The notes under the pieces were generated by a model, which saw only the letters and a program-made list of their open reading frames with translations, ran no database searches and was not told where the DNA came from. From contig OZ024725.1 in assembly GCA_964016875.1 (NCBI GenBank), forward strand, positions 43,051,427-43,115,426: a stretch of 64,000 bases of DNA, read 5' to 3'. The position numbers were made by a program, and so were the translations under genes. This DNA is from Fallopia convolvulus (lineage: Eukaryota; Streptophyta; Magnoliopsida; Caryophyllales; Polygonaceae). Shown here piece after piece: positions 33,801-44,738 of this stretch (positions are counted from its first letter, which is position 1; each line of letters opens with the position of its first letter).

Positions 33801-36621
33801 GAAAGGAGGTCTCACCGTTGTGCAAAATGAAAAGGGAGAAATGATACCTATGAGAACCACAACAAAATGGCGTATGTGTATTGATTACCGTAAGCTTAAT
33901 AGTGGCACTCGCAAAGACCATTTTCCTCTTCCTTTCATAGATCAAGTCCTAGAAAGATTAGCACAACATGAATATTTTTGCTACCTTGACGGGTATAGCG
34001 GGTTTTGGCAAATCCCTATTCATCCCGATGATCAAGAGAAGACGACATTCACATGTCCTTATGGGACTTTTGCCTATAGACGCATGCCTTTTGGATTATG
34101 TAATGCGCCGACAACGTTTCAAAGATGCATGATGTCCATCTTCTCCGACATGGTTGAGGATATAGTAGAAGTGTTTATGGATAATTTCTCCGTCTATGGT
34201 TCCTCATTTGATGTTTGCTTAGCTAACTTAGACAAGGTTTTGAGTAGATGTGAGGAGACTAGCTTGGTGCTTAATTGGAAAAAATGCCACTTCATGGTGA
34301 AGGAGGGCATAGTACTAGGACACCTAGTTTCTAGTAGGGGGATAGAATTAGATAAAGCTAAAGTTGAAATAATTGAAAAACTACCTCCTCCCTCTTGTGT
34401 TCATGACGTTAGGAGTTTCTTAGGTCATGCGGGATTTTATAGACAGTTCATCAAGGATTTTTCTAAAATTGCTAAACCATTGTCTAACCTCTTGATGAAG
34501 GATGTGCCCTTTGAGTTTTCCGAGGATTGCATGAGTTCTTTTTGTAGGTTGAGAGATGCCTTGATTTCGGCTCCAATAATGGCGGCACCCGATTGGAATC
34601 TTCCATTCGAGGTAATGTGTGATGCTAGTGATTTCGCCGTAGGGGCCGTCCTTGGGCAAAGGGAGGATGGAAAGTTGCATGCCATCTACTATGCAAGCAA
34701 AACTTTGGATGAAACTCAGTGCAATTACACAATGACAGAGGAAGAGTTTCTTGCGATAGTGTTTGCATTTGAGAAGTTCCGTTCATATCTTGTGGGATCA
34801 AAGGTGGTAGTCTGCACGGACCATGCGACAATCAAATACCTCATGAAGAAGAAAGATGCAAAGCCGAGGCTTCTAAGGTGGATGCTCCTTCTCGAAGAGT
34901 TTGACCATGAGATCAAGGACAAAACCGGTGCGGAAAATGTGGTAGCTGATCATCTATCCCGTTTGCCCATCGAGTACATGTTGGAGATGGAGGATGGTTT
35001 GACTATAGATGATTCAAGAGCAGATGAAGCTCTCATGAGCGGAAAGGAGGAAAGGAAAGGTGGATCGACGAACCAAGTAAGTCGGGCCCGAGGTCCAGAA
35101 CATCGAACCAAAAGCAGGGCAGGTACAAGTGAGTCGGGACCGAGGTCTTCAACATCGGACCCGAGTTACCTGTGTGTCCGCGAAGCTAGACCGGCGTCCA
35201 ACCATGTCGGGCTTGGTACACTTCAATGTCGGTTAGTGGAAGAAAGTAAGTTTCCTAACTCGATTTCCATTCCTCCTCGTTCTCAATTGATTGATTCTTT
35301 CTCTCCCACTTGCCTTCTTTCTATTAGTGCCGTAAGACGAGGGGATTCCCCTTGGTTTGCGGATTTTGCTAACTTTGCCGTATGGGGAGTGATCCCACCA
35401 AATTTGTCTTATCAAGCTAGGAAGAAATTCTTACATGATGCTAGACAATATTTTTGGGATGATCCATATCTCTAAAAGGAAGGGCGTGATCAAATCTATA
35501 GACGGTGTGTGTCAAGTGAAGAGGTTGAGAGCATAATTCACCATTGCCATTCCCTGCCTACGGGGGGTCACGCTAAGAGTTCCAAAACCACTTCAAAAAT
35601 TCTTCAATGTGGTTATTATTGGCCAACCATGTTCAAGGATGTGCATGATTATGTGAGGAAGTGTGAGGAGTGCCAAAGAGAGGGGAACCTATCAAGGAGG
35701 AATGAGACTCCTCAAATTGGCATTCTAGAAGTCGAGTTATTTGATGTATGGGGTATTGATTTCATGGGACCATTTCCCACATCGGGGCCTTACAAGTACA
35801 TCTTGGTAGTCGTGGACTATGTCTCAAAATGGGTGGAGGCCATATCAACAAGAACCATTGATGCTAGGGTGGTGATGAAGTTCTTGAAAAACAACATTTT
35901 TGCAAGGTTTGGTGTGCCTAGGGTTCTCATAAGTGATGGCGAACCTCATTTCATTGAGAGGTGCTTCGAGAATGTGTTGATTAAGTATGGGGTGTCTCAT
36001 CGAGTTGCTACTCCTTATCATCCTCAAACAAGCGGGCAAGTCGAGGTGTCCAACCGTCAAATCAAGGCTATCTTGGAGAAGACCGTATCTCGATCAAGGA
36101 AAGATTGGGCCTCTAAACTCGATGATGCACTTTGGGCTTATAGAACCGCCTTTAAGACACCTCTAGGAACTACACCCTTCAATCTAGTTTATGGCAAGGC
36201 ATGCCATCTTCCGGTCGAGCTTGAGCACAAGGCAAAATGGGCACTCAAAGAGATGAATTGGGATATCAACTTGGCCAGTGAGAAAAGGTTTCTAGAGCTT
36301 CATGAGTTGGGGGAATTGAGGTTGAAAGCCTATGAGAACTCCAAGTTGTACAAGGAGAAGATCAAGAAGTGGCATGATAGGAAGTTGATTCCAAAGACCT
36401 ATCAAACCGGTGACAAGGTTCTCCTTTTCAATTCAAGGCTTAAACTTTTCCCGGGGAAGTTAAGAACTAGGTGGAGCGGACCATTTGTGGTCCACCATAT
36501 CTATGCTCATGGTGCGGTAGACTTGATTGATGAACAAGGACATATTTTCAAAGTAAATGGTCATCGAGTGAAGAAGTTCTATGACAAGGCCGGTCCAAGC
36601 GAAGAAGTTAGAACCTCATGA
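30849..36621 (+). pseudogene. Athila-A2 gag-pol, multiply disabled
   Basis: Colinear with the A1 polyprotein from the gag ATG at 30849 to a stop at 36621. Visible lesions: a 22-bp deletion near 31262 in the capsid domain; TAG at 31490-31492 in EAWDRF; a 43-bp deletion near 32960 in the protease between two ATGGGTC repeats; TGA at 33265-33267; RT active site FMDD changed to FMDN near 34180; TAA at 35473-35475 before integrase. The zinc knuckle, RNase H and the integrase DDE residues are still readable. The RNase H-integrase spacer with palindromes (about 35070-35230) is retained. The C-terminus is shorter than in A1. Confidence 0.9.
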
Positions 36622-38382
36622 GCTCTCGCCCTCGCCAATTGATCCTATACATGCCATTGAAGAATAAGAAATTGTGAGCTTTTCATACTCTTCTCTCTTG
36701 CTTTTAAGTTTTGGTTTCCTTGTTTGATGGGGACATCAAAATTTTAAGTATGGGGTGGGGGTAAGTGTGTTCATGATTTCACTTGTTTATGTTTGTTTGT
36801 TATTTTGAGGATATTTAGTTTGTGTTTCTAGTTTGTATTTGGGATGTTTGTTTCTTGGTTTGTGGTTGATGAAAGACATGGATGATTAATTTGGTCTTGA
36901 ATGGATGAGTTTTTGGTTTTAGAGAAATTTTTGCAAAAAATCCAAAAAAAATCGAAAAATTGTGTTGAAAACAACAAAAAGATTTTGTGTTTTGTAGGTT
37001 TTGGGACTAGAAATTCCCATCTTAGATTGCCAAAATAAAAGCTAATGATGATGTGAGCATGTAAATTCCTTTGCATTTTTTTGGATAGTTTAGCCTCTAA
37101 AATGATGTTTCTTTTGATGTGATCATGATATCTTGCTTGTTTTATTGAACATGTGAGTTCTAGGATGAGTTCTTATGCAACTAAGTATGAGTGACCCTTG
37201 TGAGATTGATTTTTGGCCATTTTAGGGATGCTTGTTCATATTTGCATATCCCTCATGATTCTTGCGTGATTAGCTCATTCATGCTTAGTAAAACTTGCTA
37301 TTGCGGTGTTTATCTATTTTCCAAGACCGTCATGAGAATTGTCCTAGCATGGTCACATTGATTTTGAACTTTATTCTTCTAGTCACATAAATGTTCCATA
37401 TCCTACCATGAAGTTAATCCTTTGTTTGTAGCCTCGTTCTAGCCTAAGCCTTTTGTTTGAAACTCCTCAAAAATATTATTCCTAGCCTTATATGACTTGA
37501 CCCTTATGGGATTGGACTTTAGAAGAGAGGTTTGGATTGTATTTGAAGAGTTGAGATTCTCTTGGGTTTAAGGGCAAAGAATGGTGTTATGAATCATGTG
37601 GGTAGTGCATCTTTGCTGTACAAAAATGAAAAAAAAAGAAAGAAAAGAAAGAAAGAAGATGTTGGAAATGTAAAGTGGAATAAAGCAAAGAGCTTAAGTG
37701 AAGAAAATGGTCCGACCGAGTTACAAGCAACATCGGGCCCGATGTCATAAGAAAGTCGGTCCAAATGTAGAAAGTGTTGAAAATCCAACAAAAAGCATAA
37801 GAGCAAAGATGAAGTGGAATGTTAAGTGAAATTTTGGGTTGAAAGGAAAATGTTAAGTCTTTTGGGTGAGTGTGAAAGTAATTGTGGAATTTTGGTGAAG
37901 TTGGTGAGAGCTTAGGTTGTTCAATCCCCATTGTAAGCACCACAAGACCAAATAATTCCCACCTTGAGAAATACCAAAAGCCCCATTACAACCCGGCCGA
38001 ATGGAACCTCTTTGAGGACCTCCATTGAGCCAAGTTCGAAATTCTTTGTGTACTTTGCATTAGGCATCTCTAGGTGGAGGAATTAGTGATATTAGCTTCA
38101 ATAGTAAAGTCCTTACTTGCATGATTTTTGAGCTTGAGTGTTCATTGCTAAACCCAAACACATGATGAGTGATACACATTCACATATCCCTAAAGTGAGG
38201 CTTAGTTGCATTGACTCAATTCCTTGGAACACTTAATCATGTGTGATGATGTAATCTTGCTTGAATATAAATCACTTGTGCTTAAAATGTGTTTTCATAC
38301 GAGGCTTTACTTGAAGATTATGTTTCGGTCTTGCTTACATTGTTATTGCTTGAGGACAAGCAAGTTTAAGTATGGGGTATTT
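36622..38382 (+). other. Athila-A2 non-coding 3' region and polypurine tract
   Basis: Colinear with 10843-9104 of A1. The conserved CCCCATTACAACCCGGCCGA block lies at 37981-38000, the palindrome ATCGGGCCCGAT near 37733 and the polypurine tract TAAGTATGGGGTATT at 38367-38381. There is no credible ORF. Confidence 0.7.
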
Positions 38383-39807
38383 TGATGTCTCTCTATTTGG
38401 TGGTGTTTTCATATGTGATTTCCTTTGTAAATATGTTTCTTTTTCCCCTTTTCTTGTGCGTTTTGTTCCTTTTTAGCTTAGTTCCCGTATTTCTATGAGA
38501 TTCGGAGACTATGCGCATTTTATGTGTTTTGTAGGTAATTTGGCATGAATCGAGGATCGATTTGAAGGAGGGTCGGGACATGGAGCAAAGGCCGAGCTAA
38601 AGCGGGAAAGAGAGGAGCAAGCCATGAAGAAGAACAAGAGAAGCCAACAAGAAGAAGGTGGAATGAGGTCAGGACCGAGTTGCAACAACCTCGGGCCCGA
38701 CTTTGAAGTTTCCAACCTCGGACCGAGATGCACAGTAACTCGGGCGCGAGTTCCTCCGTGTCGGTCCGAGTCGGTCACCGAACTACTTGGGCTCCAAGGC
38801 ACAAATTGGTGGACTTCCACTTTTGCCCCTCATCTAATCTATAAAAGGCCCTCTTGTCTTCTAAGAAGGGGTTCCCTCTCATACACACAAAAAGGGGGGA
38901 AAGGGTTCCCACACCTAGAGAAGGAACCAAGAGGATACTTGGAGAGCAAGGAGGAAGGAGAGGAGGAGGAAGAGAGAGAGAATCGGCCAAGAGAGGAACA
39001 CTTGATAGGTTTTGTTGGTAGATTTGCTTTGATTTGCTTTGTTCTTGTGGATTTGAAAACCCTTGATTGGAATTTGTGGATTGCTTTGGATTTGAATGAA
39101 ACTTTGCTTTGTTTTGAGATTGATTATGATGATTGCTTTCCCTTTTGATTTGATTGCTTTCTTTGCTTGTCACATGGAGTATATCTCCTTGATCTTGGGT
39201 TATGGGGGAAAACCCTAGCTAGGTTTAGGCTAGAAACCCCAATTCCATAGCCTTGAGTGTTTGATCTAAGGAACCCACTCTACATAGAGCTACAATTCCT
39301 TGCGAAAGTTGGGAATCAAGGCTTGAGATTGGCAAAGTAGCGAAAGTGAACATGTGTCAATCTCAAGACCTTGCTTCGAAGGGGATTTCCCCAATGATCG
39401 AGGTGTAGAAGTGGTTGGAACGAGGGCGAAAGCACTCGATCCTAGTCCGATCATCACTCATTGCTTGAATTGGGGTGGAAAAGCCTTAATCTACTAGGGA
39501 AGGAACCCAAAAGCCCAAGATCTACTTTTAAATCTTTGAAGTTCGACATCCCCAGCTACCTCGGGCCCGACTTACCCAGTGTCGGTCCCGACTTCCTCTT
39601 GTCGCCAACCTCGGGCCCGACGTGACCTCAGTATCGGTCCCGACTGTTTTCTTTATTTTCTTTTGTTTCATGCTCTCCTTTCTAGCTTCCTAGTATCTAG
39701 GCACATCGATCGAGTAGACTTCCCGAGTGTTCGACACCCACCACGTGCTACAACGGGGTCGGGTTATAAATTGTATCTCTAGACCCTCGCACACCGAGAG
39801 GCGATCA
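38383..39807 (+). repeat. Athila-A2 3' LTR
   Basis: 1425 bp, uninterrupted, nearly identical to the 5' LTR once the nested element is removed. One U3 palindrome is altered (CTCGGGCGCGAG near 38739). Confidence 0.92.
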
Positions 39808-40447
39808 TGTGTCTCATCCAACCATCATCCATGCCAAAAAACTTTGTGAATCGGGAAATTTGAGAACCTCCACCATCTCCATCTAGAACAACTGCATCCC
39901 CATTGATCCTAAGGCCGAGGATGAGCGTCACTTCATGCAGCGTAATCGTCATCTCGCCTCATGGCATATGGAAAGAAATCGTATTTGGATGCCATCGTTC
40001 AATGAATGCCTCTATAAGGCTAATATGAACATCCTGGTGCATAATGGACTGCAGATGGGCAAGCCTGCTGTCCTTGACAAAATCAAGCTAGTCACCAGCT
40101 CTCGTTTGTGGGCACTTTGTAAGATGTGTATGTCGGAATTGAAACATCATCAGGCTACGCTCCTTTAATACATCAACGTAATAAGAGATTTTAATTTCAA
40201 ATTCAAACATAAATATCACAATTATTTATCGCAAGTATTTATCCTATATTATAAATAATTGACTTACGTTGCCAGTGTAGATGCGGTGGGCTACATGCTT
40301 TCGAAACCAAGTAGCAACTCCGTGATCTCTGGGCCTCCTAGTGCAAGATGGGTGAGCAATGGATTAATTTCAAGCTCACCTAGACGGAGCTGTCTTCTGC
40401 GTCTAACACCCCCAGTCAGAGCTAGCGTAGGGTCTGTGCATCAGCCC
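39808..40447 (-). pseudogene. PMD pseudogene, copy 2, 5' part
   Basis: Resumes copy 2 after Athila-A2. The minus strand again holds the ITLHEVTLILGLRINGDAV-type block (near 39930) and the following introns. The end of the duplicated unit (GCTAGCGTAGGGTCTGTGCATCA, ending 40443) matches the end of copy 1 before 26783. Confidence 0.6.
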
Positions 40448-41413
40448 CCCCGGTCCACGACGAGAACACTATGCTTGGACTCGAGTACTCGGTACGACAG
40501 GAGTATGTACCGTAGGTGTCGGATCCCCAACGGAACAGGGTAGTGAGTTGCTCCCCATGTCAAACTGAGATGAGTTGAACACGATCCGTCAATCTCGACG
40601 TTTGAAGTGATAGGGAGCCAATAGATATTGCTGAACCTTCGGGGCCAATAGAATAGGTGCTATTTGCTCAATTTGCCCCTAGCGACATCGATAACGAGTA
40701 GATAGGGTCTCTAAACTATTCTCTAAGCATCTCGACATTTTGAAATACGAAATTATGAATCGAATGACGACAAAAAAACTATTGGGCTCGACCGTTATGG
40801 CTGAGAAGTGCTTATTTGCAACGGCCGTGCGTGCAATGGTTGTCCTGGCCGTCACAGCCATGGCCGTCATGGCCGTCATGGCCACAACAAATCTAGTTGT
40901 TGTCGTTTTCAACCTTGCGTGAGCAGCCACGATGAACCAGTTGACCACCGTCGTTTTTTACCCCATTCATTGAATCTTTAAATCCTTAAAAATTGGTTCC
41001 AGTTTTTAATATAAAGTCTAATTTGAATAATTTTGAAGGAAAATGTGATATTTTTTTTGAAAACCTAGATCTAATATAATAGGAATGAAATTGGATAAAA
41101 TCTAGATCAAACTTACCGTGATTGCTTGTAGGAATGAATTATGTGGAGATTAATGCAACCAAAGCTTGATTTTGAGCCTTTCAAAAACTTGATTGAGGTT
41201 GAAATATTAGAAGAAGGGTTTTGTAAGAGAGAGGATGAAGGAGATGGGAGGTGAAAATAAGATGGTTAGTGGTTGTAAATTGTAATAAATTTTTATTTAT
41301 ATGTAATAGGATTTAAGGTGAGCTTTGTTTGTGCAGTGATATATGGTGGGTGGGTGTATGAACTTACTTGAACACGATTTGTTCTATAGGCTCATACCAC
41401 TGTATTCTTGACG
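40448..41413. other. Unassigned sequence with short tandem repeat
   Basis: No recognised gene. A GGCCGTCATG-type repeat (about 40822-40884) codes for Ala/Thr/Met-rich nonsense on either strand. The part next to 40448 may include the 5' exon of the minus-strand PMD gene, but no motif confirms it. 40970-41400 is AT-rich. Confidence 0.4.
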
Positions 41414-41600
41414 CCCCCCGAGGTACATGGCGCAGTGGCAAAGGATGGATTGAAAATGGCTTGGATGCTCCCCAACGGAATTGTAAGGTCTCGGATTTGA
41501 TTCCTGAACGCTGCATCACATATCTTGCAATTTACCTTCTCCACGATGACCCAAGACAAGGTGCAGATGCCCGGTTTGAATGTTATCACCTTTTAGATAT
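41414..41600 (+). mobile_element. tRNA-derived SINE-like sequence
   Basis: TGGCGCAGTGG (41428-41438) matches the Pol III A box and GATTTGATTCC (41494-41504) is two bases from the B box, about 55 bp downstream. The spacing and a 3' tail without tRNA folding fit a plant SINE. The 3' end is blurred by the adjacent LINE insertion. Confidence 0.5.
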
Positions 41601-41616
41601 AGGGTGGGTGCCATTT

Positions 41617-43066
41617 TTTTATTAGGTAAAAATTAGGTTTACCAGACATGCTTGGTACAACCGAGAGGCCGAGTAAGCGACAGTCAAAAAACGACTAGAA
41701 CCGACAAAAACATACAAAGACACAAAGAAAGTACAACTGATGAAAAATAGAAAATAGAACAAAAGGGTAGTAGGGAAAGTGAGGGGATAAAGAGCTACGC
41801 CTTTAGCATTCGGGTCAAAACGAACAATACAAATATGATAAAGTGGACTGATGATGTTGCTTGCACCGGGATGAAGGATCTTCAACAGCCACGAACACGT
41901 CCTAGCGACCGCACCAAACACTATCAAACTACACCCAGTCCAAAACCAAATCACGAAGTAGTACAAACCATGTCCGGAATAGACCTCCAACAACCAAACG
42001 TGGAACAATAAAAACAACAAAACAAACAAGAGAAAAGGCTAGTGGGCCAAACATCCAGCCCAACAACCAAAGCCCACCCAAAAGAGTACATGGGCCAACA
42101 TCATACATAATATCTACAAGGGAGCCACGATATCAGAGGCAAATCCACAAATTCTTCTATGGTGGATACAACACCACACATGCTCGACGGTCATCACCGG
42201 GGGGTGATTTCAGAAAGCCCCAAACAAACCATTGTCGTCAAGCAAAAGAACCAAGTAAAATATTATTTTAAAATTTTCTTAAGGGAAAATTTAAAACACC
42301 AAAACCAGATCTTGGATTGACGGTTTAGAGTTTAAGGAAGATTACAACATTTCTTTAATCACCAAATCTAAGCCGCATTTAAAACACATGGAAAGATAGA
42401 AATCTGGGAAAGATATCACAAAGGTAAGTCCAAAGAAGGGGAATCTGGTGAAGGGGGATAAGCCACGAAGGCATGTTCCAAAAATTCTCAAACATCAGTG
42501 TGGTCAAACGACCACCACACTAAAATAGCCCGTCTGCGAGCAGAACACCCGGGCAGACTAAACAAGGTTCGGGGTCCAAACGGACAAACAAGGTTCGAGC
42601 CTGCCTCAGAACACACAAGCAACATCCCTCAAAGGGAGGCTACATCACAGGTGCCCAAAGAAGATCTTAAGAATTTCATAACCAGTCAAAGAACAAAATC
42701 GGGACAGACTAAACAAGAATCCGGGTATAAATCTCATATTGGACTAAATTAATAGGGGTTTTCAAACTATGTGCTTAGCATGAAAGGATGAAGAAAGTGA
42801 TTTTGCAAATATCATAAATTTTAGGATATTTTTTAAATGATTTTCACGCCTCTGTTCATAAGATCAACAAGAACTTTCTCTGAACAATGGCTAGGTCTTG
42901 CCTTCTCGGCAAATATCTCAGCCTTTTCGTCAAATATCTCAGCGCTTTCTTGGTGTTTCCTTCTCGGAATGGCCTTCTTGGCCAATTTTTCTCTTCCTCT
43001 CTCTAGACTCTCTAGAGATAAGATAGAGCGTTTACAAGTTAGGTTAAGTTTGGAGGTTTTGAAAAA
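41617..43066 (-). mobile_element. 5'-truncated LINE (or retrocopy), antisense
   Basis: 1450 bp flanked by a 20-bp direct repeat (ATATAGGGTGGGTGCCATTT at 41597-41616 and 43067-43086). On the minus strand it ends CCTAATTTTTACCTAAT plus a poly(A). Long TSDs and a poly(A) are the mark of LINE-type target-primed integration. The minus-strand 5' end reads as a short Lys/Glu-rich C-terminus (EKLAKKAIPRRKHQESAEIF) ending at 42833, followed by about 1.2 kb resembling 3' UTR. No RT motif remains. A processed cellular retrocopy is the alternative. Confidence 0.7.
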
Positions 43067-43086
43067 ATATAGGGTGGGTGCCATTT

Positions 43087-43402
43087 AAAAACGACAATTC
43101 TTTATGCACAATTTTTTTTTCGGGCGCAAAAGAAAGATAGCGCATCATGATTCATCACTCTTCATGACGAGCTACGCAAATGGGTACCCTAAAAAGAATA
43201 CGTGATCCGGTGGAAAGATATCGCTTTTTAAAGCGTCTCTCTTCGCGAGTAGTAATGCTTTATGAAGCGTAAAAACTCGCAACACATAGCGAAGCGCTAC
43301 TTTCTTCCCCTTCCTCATTCTTCCTCTGTTGGTAGCCGGACAATAGTCATTCGCCGCCGATAACCTCCATTTCCGATAACCATATCGTTAACCTCTTTAA
43401 AA
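43087..43402 (+). promoter_or_regulatory. Presumed upstream region of the plus-strand PMD gene
   Basis: Sequence ahead of the first ATG. It contains several AAGCG/CGCTT and GCGAAG repeats in both orientations (43220-43305) that could form hairpins, then a CT-rich leader. No clear TATA box was seen. Confidence 0.3.
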
Positions 43403-43531
43403 ATGGCCAAAGAAGGTGGTGAAAAGTTGTTGGCGGTTCTTCTGCAGTGGCGTCGCCAGAAAAAAAACACAACTTCAATAGCCAACAAATTGACGCCGAG
43501 GGCGGTTCTCCGGTGGCGGCGGCGCAGTCAA
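43403..43531 (+). pseudogene. PMD gene: frameshifted duplicate of first exon
   Basis: Begins ATGGCCAAAGAAGGTGGTG, as does the exon at 44025, and ends at a GTAAGT donor (43532). After the first seven codons the Gly/Ser/Ala-rich sequence similar to exon 44025-44178 is in another frame (a GGSSAV...AAAQS peptide), so there is an indel between about 43421 and 43437. The ends of the two exons (CAGTCAA, CAATCAA, then GTAAGT) match. Probably an old tandem duplicate. Confidence 0.5.
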
Positions 43532-44024
43532 GTAAGTATGCCGATTGTTGTTACCCTAAACCCTAAAGCTTGCATTTGGATTCTAAAATTTTGCTTGTTG
43601 ATTGTGGTTGTCCCGAGTCAAATTATGGAATTTAGATTGTGTATTTCTTGGTAGTTAGGTGTAATTTGGGGGTATGCAGACATCACAATGGGGTTTTCAC
43701 AATTGAATCCTTGATAGATTTCATACCCAATTCGAGTCATAGAATGTAGTAGAAGTGAATGTAGTTTTGCACCAAAATCTGCCCTCTTTGATTTTGAAAA
43801 ATTGAGTTCACAATCCTTGGTTGTGTTGGAGTAGGAAGATCTTTACATCATTTCTTTTGAATGCTCAGTTTTCATAAAACTCATATAGTAGTGAATGTGG
43901 GATCAATGAAAGGATCTGGTTCTATTGTTATTTACAACTGAAAGTTTTCAGAAACAAAGATGAGCTATTTCTCCAAGTGTGTTTGCACAATTATATTCTC
44001 ATACATAATTTTAAATCGTAAACA

Positions 44025-44178
44025 ATGGCCAAAGAAGGTGGTGATAATCATGGTGGTTCTCATCCGGTGGAGTCGGTGCAAATCCCCAACAATGGTGGTG
44101 GCAAGTCTCCTCTGTTAGCATCGATGCATATGCCTGACAAAGGTGGTGGCGGTTCTCTGGTGACTTTAGGGCAATCAA
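44025..44178 (+). CDS. PMD gene first coding exon
   Basis: ATG at 44025, a Gly-rich peptide (NNGGGKSP, DKGGGGSLVTLGQS) and a GTAAGT donor at 44179. It splices in phase to the acceptor at 55833-55834 (GTTTGTAG), where the Gly-rich theme continues (EDGGGVGGAVGG). The intron is 11.66 kb, of which 10.4 kb is Athila-B. Gly-rich N-termini are not diagnostic; the link to PMD comes from downstream exons. Confidence 0.5.
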
Positions 44179-44738
44179 GTAAGTGATTTGATTTTGCTGA
44201 ATAGTTTATCTAGCAATTAGTAGAATTTTGCTTGTTGATGGTGGTTCTCCCGATTCCAATTGTGGAATTCGGATTGTGAAATGCAAAATCCGCGCCATTG
44301 TCTATACAATGGCTCAGTGCTTGCTTTGAAGCCTTCCATTTGGATGTTTGATCTTTTCTGTCACTGTGGTATTTTCAATTCTTCACGTGATCTGTTTTTT
44401 TATTAAGGCTAAAGCAGGAAGTATAGCTTAGCCAGGATGTATAAATGCATCCACTGACCTTGACAAAATCTGCTTTGTAATTGTTAAAAATGTAGTTGTG
44501 AATCTCTGAGTTTACAGAAACATGACTAAGTTTACAACCATGGTAATCTGACTAAGGAAGACATACTGCTTTCAATTTAGCTTGTCTACCAATAGTCCCC
44601 ACAAGAACAAGAACCATTTGAAAAATGGTGAAACGTACTATTATCTCTAAGAATTGCCACTCTACTTGACACCTTTGAGACCAACTTCATAGCAGAATGA
44701 CAATCCATGCAAACCCTCAAATTATTCTTGATAATAAC
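44179..44738 (+). other. Intron of the PMD gene, upstream of Athila-B
   Basis: AT-rich, with no ORF or element recognised. It ends with the TSD ATAAC (44734-44738). Confidence 0.5.

Larger units (their letters stand above)
27930..39807 (+). mobile_element. Athila-A2: sense Athila element with a nested solo LTR
   Basis: 11,878 bp including a 1337-bp nested insertion, bounded by TSD TGTGT (27925-27929 and 39808-39812). The uninterrupted copy-1 PMD sequence confirms the empty site. Without the nest its 5' LTR is 1425 bp, exactly the length of the 3' LTR (38383-39807). It is the same family as Athila-A1 in inverse orientation. Coding capacity is heavily damaged. Confidence 0.92.

Noticed and set aside
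40679..40948. Ala/Thr/Met-rich ORF on the minus strand
   Set aside because: Created by a GGCCGTCATG tandem repeat; open on both strands without domain similarity.
41622..42029. 135-codon hydrophobic ORF on the minus strand
   Set aside because: Falls in the T-rich presumed 3' UTR of a LINE, where hydrophobic translations arise from base composition.
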